The notes beneath the pieces are model-generated. The model was given only the letters and a program-made list of their open reading frames with translations, was not told the DNA's origin and ran no database searches. Shown here in pieces: positions 15,938-22,737 of a DNA stretch of 22,798 nt; positions within the stretch are counted from its first letter, which is position 1; the number at the start of each line of letters is the position of its first letter. The stretch covers positions 1 through 22,798 of the forward strand of contig CAYGTK010000044.1 in assembly GCA_964352775.1 (NCBI GenBank), written 5' to 3'. Source of the stretch: CAYGTK01 sp964352775 (GTDB lineage: Bacteria; Bacteroidota; Bacteroidia; Chitinophagales; CAIOSU01). Made by a program: the position numbers and the translations under genes.

Positions 15938-16005
15938 TTACCGCCGCCCATGCTTGCGGAAGGCTTGGATGAATTGGTAAATGCCGTAAGAGATGAATAG
16001 GCGGG
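15938..16005 (-). pseudogene. Fragment of the beta-helix membrane-protein gene end (copy B)
   Basis: These 68 bases match the last part of the gene at 16168-17764 with about three differences. On the minus strand they encode a version of the C-terminal helix and the terminal HGRR before TAA. The join ...CCCATGCTTGCG... is continuous here, which is informative about the 100-N gap in the intact gene. The region 15591-16167 holds no gene, only these fragments and repeats. Confidence 0.75.
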
Positions 16006-16009
16006 AATT

Positions 16010-16159
16010 CAGTAGCCAGTCAACAGTCGCAGTAAGCAGTAAATAAGAACGACATAAAATACGCCATGTCATGCTGGACTTGATCCAGTATCTGACGAAC
16101 CACAGTTACGTTGTGCAAGTCATTCTAACGCCAGATCCTGAAAGGACTTCAGGATGACA
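16010..16159. repeat. CAGTAGCC tract plus REPIN-like inverted pair
   Basis: The tract (16010-16044, CAGTAGCCAGTCAACAGTCG and onward) is followed by a 93-base REPIN-like element at 16067-16159 with arms TGTCATGCTGGAC... and ...GGACTTCAGGATGACA. Together with the next bases AAGTTGGGGTTACCGCCGCC it duplicates the arrangement at 15837-15960, so the unit [REPIN + gene end] has been copied in tandem. Confidence 0.7.
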
Positions 16160-16167
16160 AGTTGGGG

Positions 16168-17764
16168 TTACCGCCGCCCATGNNNNNNNNNNNNNNNNNN
16201 NNNNNNNNNNNNNNNNNNNNNNNNNNNNNNNNNNNNNNNNNNNNNNNNNNNNNNNNNNNNNNNNNNNNNNNNNNNNNNNNNNCTTGCGAAAGGCTTGGAT
16301 GAATTGGTAAATACCGTAGGAGATGAATAGGCGGGCGATGAAATCAATGGCTTTGGCTGCGCCTATTTTGGTATAATGCTCTTTCATGAAGTCAAATCGA
16401 TGAATAGGGGAGATAAACTCTACCCAATAACCAAACATTTCGCCTATTGACGGTAAATCTATTTGCGCAGCAAAACTGTTGAGGTAGAGAAAGTAGATTT
16501 GAAAGAAAGTGAGTGAGATAAGTAAGGTAAAGCCAAGGGCATGGAGAATACTCGTCCCGTAATAATTTGACCACCTATTTAATCCTAGTATTAATTTCTC
16601 TTGCCACTCATTTGTCCAGCCTTGTGGCAAAGAAGCTCGGTAAGCTTCCATTTCGAGGGCATAGTATTTTGCTGCTTCTACTTTATCACCTTGTTTGGCA
16701 TATACTTCTTTTAGTTGAGAAAAGTAGAGTGCCTTTTGTCGTTCAATCGCAGTTTTTTTCTGTAAGGAGTTCAGGCCTTTTACTAGATATTCTGATACTT
16801 TTAGATCAGAAGGCATATCGGAATTGGCAAGGAATAATTGTAATAGGTTACTGCTTTCGAAGTAGAAATGCTTAAACATTGAGAGGCCAGAGTTTATAAC
16901 CTCTGTTTTACCCAAGTTCGAATGATGGAGGATTATTCTTGAATCCTTATCGACCCATCCAATAGTTCCATCATCTGCTATACTTAAACATTTTCCACGC
17001 GGGTGAATGGTGTCAAATAAGACTGTCCCTACATTATGGAAGTTTTCAAATAAAATTTCATTAAAATGAGTATGATAAGCCCTGAATACACTTTTACTCA
17101 ATGCTAGTCCATTGTGTACTTTTAGTGTGTTGTAATTTCCCGATACTACAGTAATATGGGAGTTGTCATTTTCTTGAATTTCAATGCTATTAATGTAAGT
17201 ATCACCTTTACCCCCCACGATTATTCTATTGGTCGAATTACCATAGAAAGAAATGATTTCTAAAGCTGAAATAATTTTGCAATTGCAGATAGTAATTGCC
17301 TTTTGAAGTATGTTGTTGTTAAAGTCTATGTTTTTAAATATTCCTCCTTCGATTGTAAAATGATATAGTTCACAAAGATGGAAACTGACCTCCTTAAAGT
17401 ATCCTGATTTTATACCTAAAGACGCATTTAGTTTGCAGTTTGAAATCAATAAATCATCTTCTATTTCTACGCCATCGAACGTTATTGTTTCGTTAAATTG
17501 AATGTTTTGGAAACTTACTTTCTCTTTAAAAACTACTTGTCTAAAACTCATTCGATGGTTAACCGATATATGTTCGTTTAAGTTTACCCTATCTGGAATA
17601 ACTAGTTTATGGAAGTTTAGTGTGTTTACTAAAAATGAGTTCCATATACTATTGAATTCTGAACTTTTATTTTCACCCTTCAAGAGTAGAAGTAGATCAT
17701 TAGCTTTTAACTCCGTCCAACCTTCATACTTACCATTGTATTCATCTTTTCCAATTATTCTCAT
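16168..17764 (-). CDS. Beta-helix (pentapeptide-like) membrane protein
   Basis: About 498 residues if the gap is empty. The N-terminal two-thirds (about 50-330) has the regular short hydrophobic spacing of a pentapeptide-like right-handed beta-helix (FRQVVFKEKVSFQNIQFNET, ITFDGVEIEDDLLISNCKL, KSVFRAYHTHFNEILFENF). A helical segment follows (QKALYFSQLKEVYAKQGDKV, then AAKYYALEMEAYR) and LILGLNRWSNYYGTS leads into a transmembrane helix (about 404-428). A second membrane-associated segment lies near 443-455 and a final helix at 474-492 (FIARLFISYGIYQFIQAF). The design of soluble beta-helix, Y...GD...A..YY..E linker and C-terminal membrane segments recurs in bacterial membrane proteins of unknown role. 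The frame enters the gap as ...AFRK and on the far side reads HGRR and TAA. The sequence is visibly richer in A/T than its neighbours, hinting at transfer. Confidence 0.75.
16183..16282. other. Assembly gap of 100 N, probably zero or a few bases long
   Basis: The flanks are ...CCGCCGCCCATG and CTTGCGAAAGG.... In both duplicate fragments (15751 and 15938) these two sequences are directly joined. Closing the gap to zero keeps the reading frame and restores the HGRR-stop ending. The gap was most likely placed because tandem copies confused the assembler. Extra repeat copies inside it cannot be excluded. Confidence 0.7.
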
Positions 17765-17849
17765 CCCTCAATCATTTACCACTAAAAATAAACCCAATAA
17801 AATTGGTATAAGTAAAATACAATGCACGTGCTGTGGGTAAAGGGCCGAC

Positions 17850-17900
17850 ACCCACCCAGCCTCCCTCAAGGGAGGAGCAAAACAGCATCCCCTCGAGGGG
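17850..17900. repeat. CCTCCCTCAAGGGAGG and CCCCTCGAGGGG palindromes
   Basis: The near-palindrome at 17860-17875 is preceded by ACACCCACC, making it an inverted relative of the unit at 7591-7618. A perfect 12-base palindrome follows at 17889-17900. The region 17765-18163 between the beta-helix gene and the phage module has no gene and is made mainly of such repeats. Confidence 0.55.
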
Positions 17901-17942
17901 ATCATAGGGGTGTGGCGATAGAATGTAAAGAAGCGCAGGCCC

Positions 17943-18018
17943 TGTCACGCTGAGCGGAGTCGAAGCGCGATGCGGGTTGGCCTACGCTGCACACTCTTCG
18001 ACTACGCTCTGAGTGACA
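17943..18018. repeat. REPIN-like inverted pair of a second family
   Basis: Left arm 17943-17965 (TGTCACGCTGAGCGGAGTCG...) and right arm 17996-18018 are inverted with about 20 of 23 positions complementary, around a 30-base spacer. The arm sequence differs from the TGTCATGCTG family elsewhere in the window but has the same geometry. A degenerate ATCGACTATCGACCGTGG tract follows at 18041-18067; it is an inverted relative of the tract at 7518-7574. Confidence 0.65.
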
Positions 18019-18163
18019 ACGCTTCCTTCCAACACCCCAACCATCGACTATCGACCGTGGACCATCCACCAAAATCTACCCACCCCCAACTATTTACCTC
18101 CCACCAGCAGAAATATCCAACAATTTCGTAACCATGCACAAATAGGCCCATATTCTTGTGGGC

Positions 18164-19372
18164 ATGAGCAAGAGCTGGTTTACCATTAAGAATGAATTAC
18201 GGAAGGAGAGAAATAACGCACAGCTGCCTAGTGGGGTAGAGGTGTATATTGATAACGAGATAGGCGAGTTCGGTATATCGGCCCGCCGGTTCATTAATGA
18301 GTTGAAGGCGCACGAGGGCAAGGCCATTAGTATGCACATCAACAGCCCCGGCGGCAGCCTGCTCGATGCCTTTGCCATTTACGATCTTATTGGCTTGAAG
18401 GGCTACGATGTTACCGCCTACATCAGCGGCATTGCGGCTAGCGCGGCCACTATTGTGAGCTTGGCTGCCCGAAAGACTTTTATTGGCGAGCACAGCTACT
18501 ACTTTGTACACAACCCCTATTACGATGGCGATAAGCCCGGCATGAACGGTCACCTGCAAAAGCTGAAAGCCGATATGCTGGATATATACGAGAAAAAGAC
18601 CCAACTGCCCCGCCAGCAACTAAGTCAAATGATGGACGAAGAAACTTTGCTTAATGCCCAAGAGGCACTACAATTGGGATTTGTGGATGGCATAAGCACC
18701 GAGGCTCGCGTGGCAGCACGCAAGCGGGTGCTGGCACATATGGCCTTGCTACCCTTAGCCGAACAGGCTAGGGTGCAGGCCCCCGCCCAAGGGGTGCTCG
18801 GTCGCCTTTTAGATACCGTTGGCAAGCTAGATACCGCTATAAAAAACGCCATGAGCACTAGCGATGCCAGCAGCCTCGATTTTATTGAGGTAGAATTAGA
18901 AAGCGGCGATACCATCTACATCCTCCCCACCGAAAGTGGAGCTATGACCATTGCCGAGGGCGATAGCGCCTACACCCAAGCGCAGCTACAAAGCAGCCCA
19001 GTGGCCGATGGCGAATACATGACCACCGATGGACAAACGGTGCAGCTACAACAAGGCATTATTACCAAACTTGAAAACATACTTAACATGCAAGCAAACC
19101 CCGAATTGCAGGAACAACTGCAAACCCTGATGCAACAGCTACAGGCTCTTATTGAGCAACTGGGTGGCGAAACCGCCAAACCCGACCCTGCCAAAAAAGA
19201 CCCGGCCCAAGAGCAGCTGCAACAGAAAGAGAACGAAATTAAGAACCTGCANNNNNNNNNNCGCCGCGTAAATACTACGGTTAACGCTGGCGATGCCGAC
19301 CCTTCGGCAGCCGAGACAGCGCCTAGTGCTTGGGGCTATATTTCTGGCTATTTGCAACGCCGCTACCACTAA
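18164..19372 (+). CDS. Phage head maturation protease (ClpP-type, S14) with scaffold-like tail
   Basis: The start at ATG 18164 is preferred to a GTG two codons earlier; about 402 residues with a 10-N gap. Residues 1-185 are a ClpP-like serine protease: HINSPGGS at 58-65, nucleophile Ser93 in SGIAASAATIVS, His116 in FVHNPYY and probably Asp158 in MMDEETLLNAQEALQLGFVD. These are the features of ClpP-related prohead proteases that trim capsid and scaffold proteins. The rest is not protease: a small beta module (VELESGDTIYILPTES, then SPVADGEYMTTDGQTVQLQQ), then a Gln-rich coiled coil (LQEQLQTLMQQLQALIEQL) and a Pro/Lys linker, matching protease-scaffold fusions of tailed phages. The capsid gene follows after 40 bases. 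Frame across the gap is assumed. Confidence 0.85.
   Translation: MSKSWFTIKNELRKERNNAQLPSGVEVYIDNEIGEFGISARRFINELKAHEGKAISMHINSPGGSLLDAFAIYDLIGLKGYDVTAYISGIAASAATIVSLAARKTFIGEHSYYFVHNPYYDGDKPGMNGHLQKLKADMLDIYEKKTQLPRQQLSQMMDEETLLNAQEALQLGFVDGISTEARVAARKRVLAHMALLPLAEQARVQAPAQGVLGRLLDTVGKLDTAIKNAMSTSDASSLDFIEVELESGDTIYILPTESGAMTIAEGDSAYTQAQLQSSPVADGEYMTTDGQTVQLQQGIITKLENILNMQANPELQEQLQTLMQQLQALIEQLGGETAKPDPAKKDPAQEQLQQKENEIKNLXXXXRRVNTTVNAGDADPSAAETAPSAWGYISGYLQRRYH
19252..19261. other. Assembly gap of 10 N inside the protease-scaffold gene
   Basis: The gap lies in the coiled-coil/linker region. The ORF stays open on both sides with a length of 10, and the following 36 codons (RRVNTTVNAGDADPSAAETA and on) look coding, but the true length is unknown. 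Confidence 0.85.
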
Positions 19373-19412
19373 CATTTTCCCCTTAAACATTTAAAAAAAA
19401 GAACCCCTACTT

Positions 19413-20372
19413 ATGCCTAACGCAATTACCCTGCCGGCCCACACGTGGACTACCGAGCACATGACCGATGTGTTCCTGAAGCCCGTGTTTACTGCCGAAG
19501 ACATCATTAACACCTATGCGATAGATCCTACGGTAAATCGTAGCAAGACCATCGCCCTGGCCAACGAGCTTTCGCGTATCATTCAGAAGAAAGAGAGCTG
19601 CGGATTCAACGCTAGCGGAACTTTCGCCCTTGGTGAAAAGACCATTACTACCGTGCCTTGCGCTATTAATTTAGAACAATGTGCCAAAGAGTTTTACGAT
19701 ACCGTTTTTAAACGTAACCTTAAGCGCGGAAGCGATATTTACGACCTGAGCGATACCGTGATAGAGGAAGTGATGGTGAGCCGCGTGACCGATACGATGA
19801 AGAACGACATCTTCGACATGTGTTGGTTTGGCGATACTGCCAGCGCTACAGGTTTCTTCACGCCATTTGATGGTTGGTTCAAGTTGTTGGAAGCAGGTTT
19901 ACCCGCGGCGAACAAAGTGGCCATTGCCGGAGACATGACTACCGCTAGCGAAGCGATGGATCTATTGAAGAGCCTATACACCACATCGAACGCATTGCGC
20001 GCGGTGAAGCCTACCGATAAAGTGTTCTTGGTAACCGATACCGTGTATACCAACCTATTGGAAACCTATGAGAACGTTGGGTTGGATAGCGGTTTAGCTC
20101 GCCTTGCAGAAGGTGGTCCGCTTACCTTCCGTGGCATTGCCGTAGAAGCGCAATTGAACTGGGACTCCACCATTGCTGCCGAAACATTGAGCGACGAGCA
20201 CCGTGTGATATACACCAAACGCGAGAACTTGATGATAGGTACCGATGTGAAATCGCCAGGAAGTGATGCCAAGTTATTCTTAGATGAATTGACCGAGCAA
20301 TTCTACTTCAAGGCCAACTTCGACCTAGGTGTGCAATACCTATTTGACGAATACGTGGTATACGCCCGCTAA
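19413..20372 (+). CDS. Phage major capsid protein
   Basis: This 319-residue protein comes directly after the maturation protease. Features typical of capsid proteins of Bacteroidota tailed phages include ALANELSRIIQKKESCGFNA, then EKTITTVPCAINLEQCAKEF, then VTDTMKNDIFDMCWFGDT followed by the FDGWFKLLEAG segment, and a C-terminal FYFKANFDLGVQYLFDEYVV. It should form the HK97-fold shell. Codon usage is strong and there are no internal breaks. An A-rich leader (AAAAAAAAGAACC) precedes the ATG. No separate signal or maturation site can be pointed out with confidence. Confidence 0.8.
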   Translation: MPNAITLPAHTWTTEHMTDVFLKPVFTAEDIINTYAIDPTVNRSKTIALANELSRIIQKKESCGFNASGTFALGEKTITTVPCAINLEQCAKEFYDTVFKRNLKRGSDIYDLSDTVIEEVMVSRVTDTMKNDIFDMCWFGDTASATGFFTPFDGWFKLLEAGLPAANKVAIAGDMTTASEAMDLLKSLYTTSNALRAVKPTDKVFLVTDTVYTNLLETYENVGLDSGLARLAEGGPLTFRGIAVEAQLNWDSTIAAETLSDEHRVIYTKRENLMIGTDVKSPGSDAKLFLDELTEQFYFKANFDLGVQYLFDEYVVYAR

Positions 20373-20424
20373 CTCTCTCCTTTCTTAATTACCCCTTTTT
20401 AAAACATAATAAAACTAATACAAC

Positions 20425-21021
20425 ATGGCATTATTAGATGCAGGTTACAACCTTTCATGCGAAGACGAAAGCCTAATTGGCGGAGTCCGCCGCCTATTTT
20501 TAATTAACCGCGAACTGCTGAAGGCCGATGCTGGATTCAACGCTGTAGCTACAGACCACTCATACGATGGTTATGATGTAGCAACCGCCACTACAGCCGA
20601 TCCTGGCAACGAATGGCACGAATTTGAGTTTACCGAAAACACATTGAACGCTACTTTTGAAACATCGCTAGAGCAAACTGGTAGCAGCTTTGTGAACATG
20701 ACTGTAACTGGATTCATCCCGAAACAGGAAAAGGATAAAGCTGATAAATTACACAAGGCTATCAAGTCGTGTAAAATGGTGGCAATTGTTCAAAATAATC
20801 AAGGCGAAGCATTCGTGTATGGTTACGATGAGAAGCTGAAAACCGATGCTGCTTTACGTGCTGCCGCTAACGGCGAAACTGGTGCGGACCTGGCCGATAG
20901 AAATGGATATGAATTCCGATTAGAAGGTCGTGGCTGGGATATTCCACGCCAGTATACTGGAATAATTCATACAAGCGATGATGTGAAGTATGCGCCAGAT
21001 GGCGATGTAGACTTCTCTTAA
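20425..21021 (+). CDS. Phage structural protein, candidate tail tube or head decoration
   Basis: This 198-residue protein is placed between capsid and portal. The pattern GGVRRLFLINRELLKADAGF, then FEFTENTLNATFETSLEQTG, then the DKLHKAIKSCKMVAIVQNNQ segment and a final ADLADRNGYEFRLEGRGWDI resembles proteins found beside capsid genes in Bacteroidota phages. The alternating strands and the NGY.F.L.G ending would suit a tail-tube-like or decoration beta fold. I cannot decide between these roles from sequence alone. There is no signal peptide. The spacing of 52 bases before it and 86 after it, with a large hairpin in the latter, is wide for a phage structural operon. Confidence 0.6.
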   Translation: MALLDAGYNLSCEDESLIGGVRRLFLINRELLKADAGFNAVATDHSYDGYDVATATTADPGNEWHEFEFTENTLNATFETSLEQTGSSFVNMTVTGFIPKQEKDKADKLHKAIKSCKMVAIVQNNQGEAFVYGYDEKLKTDAALRAAANGETGADLADRNGYEFRLEGRGWDIPRQYTGIIHTSDDVKYAPDGDVDFS

Positions 21022-21042
21022 TTCTCTACCCTTATCTCACTG

Positions 21043-21088
21043 CTCTGTGGCAGGTCTGGCCGCCCCCTTTGGCTGGGCCTGCACAGGG
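21043..21088 (+). promoter_or_regulatory. Strong RNA hairpin in the leader of the portal gene
   Basis: CTGTGGCAGGTCTGGCC pairs with GGCTGGGCCTGCACAG through about 16 to 18 pairs, including several G-T wobbles and one bulged G (21049), around a 9-base loop (21062-21070). It ends 19 bases before the portal ATG. No T-tract follows, so it is not a classical terminator. It could tune portal translation or mRNA decay. Confidence 0.6.
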
Positions 21089-21107
21089 CAAATATTAAAC
21101 CCTTTTC

Positions 21108-22406
21108 ATGGCCAAAGAGCAAGTACACCCCGAACATCTTTATCGCATATTGGGCTACGCCAGTGTAGATACTATTGGTAAATTACCCCCACGCGAACCA
21201 GAGGTGAAGAAGTTGAAAACCCCTTGGGTTCCCTTTTTTGAAGATAGCGGCAATGCCTTTATCCGTCAGTTGGTAGACTACTACGAACGCAGCAGCACGC
21301 ACCGTACCGCTATCAATACGAAAGTAGTTTATACGGTAGGTAATGGCTTCATTGTCAGCAGAAAAGATGGTAAACCCTACAAAGTTGATGTAGCACTAGA
21401 AGAATACTTGAATGAGGTGAATGCCGATGGCGAAAGCTTGTATGAGTTGCTAGAAAAGTGGGCCTTAGATTATATCCTTACGGGAAATTTCGCCATTGAA
21501 ACTGCTGAGGAAGGCAAGCGACTGAACCTTTACCACCGCGACATAACGGAGGTACGATTAGGGAAGCCAGTTTCAGGAGAAATTCAGAAAGCCTACCTAA
21601 GTGATTTTTGGGAGAACATTGGCAACCAAAGCAATACCAACAAGAAATACGAAGTAGAAAGTGTGGAGCTATTCGACTACCAAGAAGAACAAGCCAACGC
21701 CCTGCTTTACGCTCGCGATTATCGTCCCGACAGGAAGTTCTACGGCCTACCCGATTACTATACCCTGGGTGGAATGAAGTGGATCAACATAGAATACAAG
21801 ATACCGACTTACAACCTCGACCGAATAGCCAACAAATTCATGCCCAGCGGCTTGCTGACCATGATAGGCGAACCACCCGAAGGGAAAACCACGGAAGAGT
21901 ATCTGCGTGAATTCTTAGACCGCTTTACAGGCGAAGGCAACAACAGCAAGCTGGTAACCCAACTGGTTAGCAGCGAAACCCAAGCCCCCAACTATCTACC
22001 ATTGAATGATGAACCTGAAGGTATTTTCACCCAACTGCAAGAGCTGGCCGTACAGAACCTGCTCCGCGCTCACCGCACGCATCCTGCCTTAATGGTAGAA
22101 ACCAGCGGTAAACTGAGCAACAGCAGCGAGGTACGCACCATCTTCGAGATCTTTATGAACTCGGTAATAGTGAACTACCAGAACACTCTTCTGAAACCGC
22201 TGAACAAACTATTGAGCTACGCCGGCTATGGCGACTACCAACTAGGCATCAGCAACGTAACCCCAATAAGTTTCCTTGGTGATATTGACGTAAACGCCGT
22301 AATAGAAGTAAACGAAGCCCGCGAAGAGTTGGGTTTAGCACCGATAGAGGAGAAGGCTGGGGTTAGAGTGGGAGAGAGTTCTAGTAATAGTCAACAGTCG
22401 CAGTAA
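21108..22406 (+). CDS. Phage portal protein
   Basis: This 432-residue protein shows portal features: an N-terminal part with FIRQLVDYYERSSTHRTAIN and KVVYTVGNGF, a central FYGLPDYYTLGGMKWINIEY (211-230), the segment ANKFMPSGLLTM, and a C-terminal region with LLRAHRTHPALM (residue 318 on) and NYQNTLLKPLNKLLSY. It would form the dodecameric ring at the capsid vertex through which DNA enters, with partners terminase and capsid. In HK97-like phages the portal usually precedes protease and capsid; here it follows them. The last nine residues (SSSNSQQSQ) and the stop are encoded in part by a CAACAGTCGCAGTAA unit identical to the intergenic repeat at 16021-16035, so the native C-terminus has probably been replaced or extended. 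Confidence 0.85.
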   Translation: MAKEQVHPEHLYRILGYASVDTIGKLPPREPEVKKLKTPWVPFFEDSGNAFIRQLVDYYERSSTHRTAINTKVVYTVGNGFIVSRKDGKPYKVDVALEEYLNEVNADGESLYELLEKWALDYILTGNFAIETAEEGKRLNLYHRDITEVRLGKPVSGEIQKAYLSDFWENIGNQSNTNKKYEVESVELFDYQEEQANALLYARDYRPDRKFYGLPDYYTLGGMKWINIEYKIPTYNLDRIANKFMPSGLLTMIGEPPEGKTTEEYLREFLDRFTGEGNNSKLVTQLVSSETQAPNYLPLNDEPEGIFTQLQELAVQNLLRAHRTHPALMVETSGKLSNSSEVRTIFEIFMNSVIVNYQNTLLKPLNKLLSYAGYGDYQLGISNVTPISFLGDIDVNAVIEVNEAREELGLAPIEEKAGVRVGESSSNSQQSQ

Positions 22407-22416
22407 TTAGTAATAC
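22382..22416 (+). repeat. CAGTCG tract across the portal stop codon
   Basis: The tract CTAGTAATAGTCAACAGTCG and onward covers the last codons and TAA (22404-22406) of the portal gene. Its core AGTCAACAGTCGCAGTAA is identical to 16018-16035. Confidence 0.7.
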
Positions 22417-22421
22417 TGGTT

Positions 22422-22537
22422 CTAAGCTCCAGCTTAGCGACTAATTATTACGAGGCCTCTGGCCGAATATTGTGCTGGTTTTGGTTATACGGTCGGCCAG
22501 AGGCCTCCAAATAGTTTAACACGAAGGAAGACCTTCG
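22422..22537. repeat. Cluster of three hairpins downstream of portal
   Basis: Three perfect inverted repeats lie in a row. CTAAGCTCCAGCTTAG at 22422-22437 has 7-base arms. GAGGCCTCTGGCCGA at 22452-22466 pairs with TCGGCCAGAGGCCTC at 22493-22507 (15-base arms, 26-base loop). CGAAGGAAGACCTTCG at 22522-22537 has 6-base arms and a 4-base loop. None is followed by a T-tract. The arrangement may be a composite repeat element or a structured RNA. Together with the REPIN-like element it fills the 331-base gap after the portal gene. Confidence 0.65.
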
Positions 22538-22576
22538 AGCTAGTTAAGTAGGCCCATTATCGCTATACAAAACACA

Positions 22577-22668
22577 TGTCATGCTGGACTTGATCCAGTA
22601 TCTGACGAACGCACGTCACGCTTGCAAGTCGTTCTCACGTCAGATCCTGAAAGGACTTCAGGATGACA
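22577..22668. repeat. REPIN-like inverted pair
   Basis: The left arm TGTCATGCTGGACTTGATCC... and right arm ...GAAAGGACTTCAGGATGACA lie in opposite orientation with a spacer of about 30 bases. The element is nearly the same as at 15837-15929 and 16067-16159. It sits inside the phage module between the portal gene and the next gene. Confidence 0.7.
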
Positions 22669-22737
22669 TCAATGATAGATCACCGATGGCACACCAATTG
22701 GTCATTGATAATTGATAATCGAAAAATTAATCCCCCC

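Noticed and set aside
15751..16339. Repeated gene end as the template/variable pair of a diversity-generating retroelement
   Set aside because: Differences between copies are few and not confined to adenines, no reverse transcriptase is present, and the copies include non-coding repeats.
18158..18163. GTG as the start of the maturation protease
   Set aside because: It adds two residues only, and the ATG at 18164 is the more usual initiator; the evidence cannot fully exclude the GTG.
21608..21910. Alternative plus-strand frame of 100 codons inside the portal gene
   Set aside because: It is Arg/Gln-rich shadow translation of the portal frame, with no ribosome-binding context or domain.
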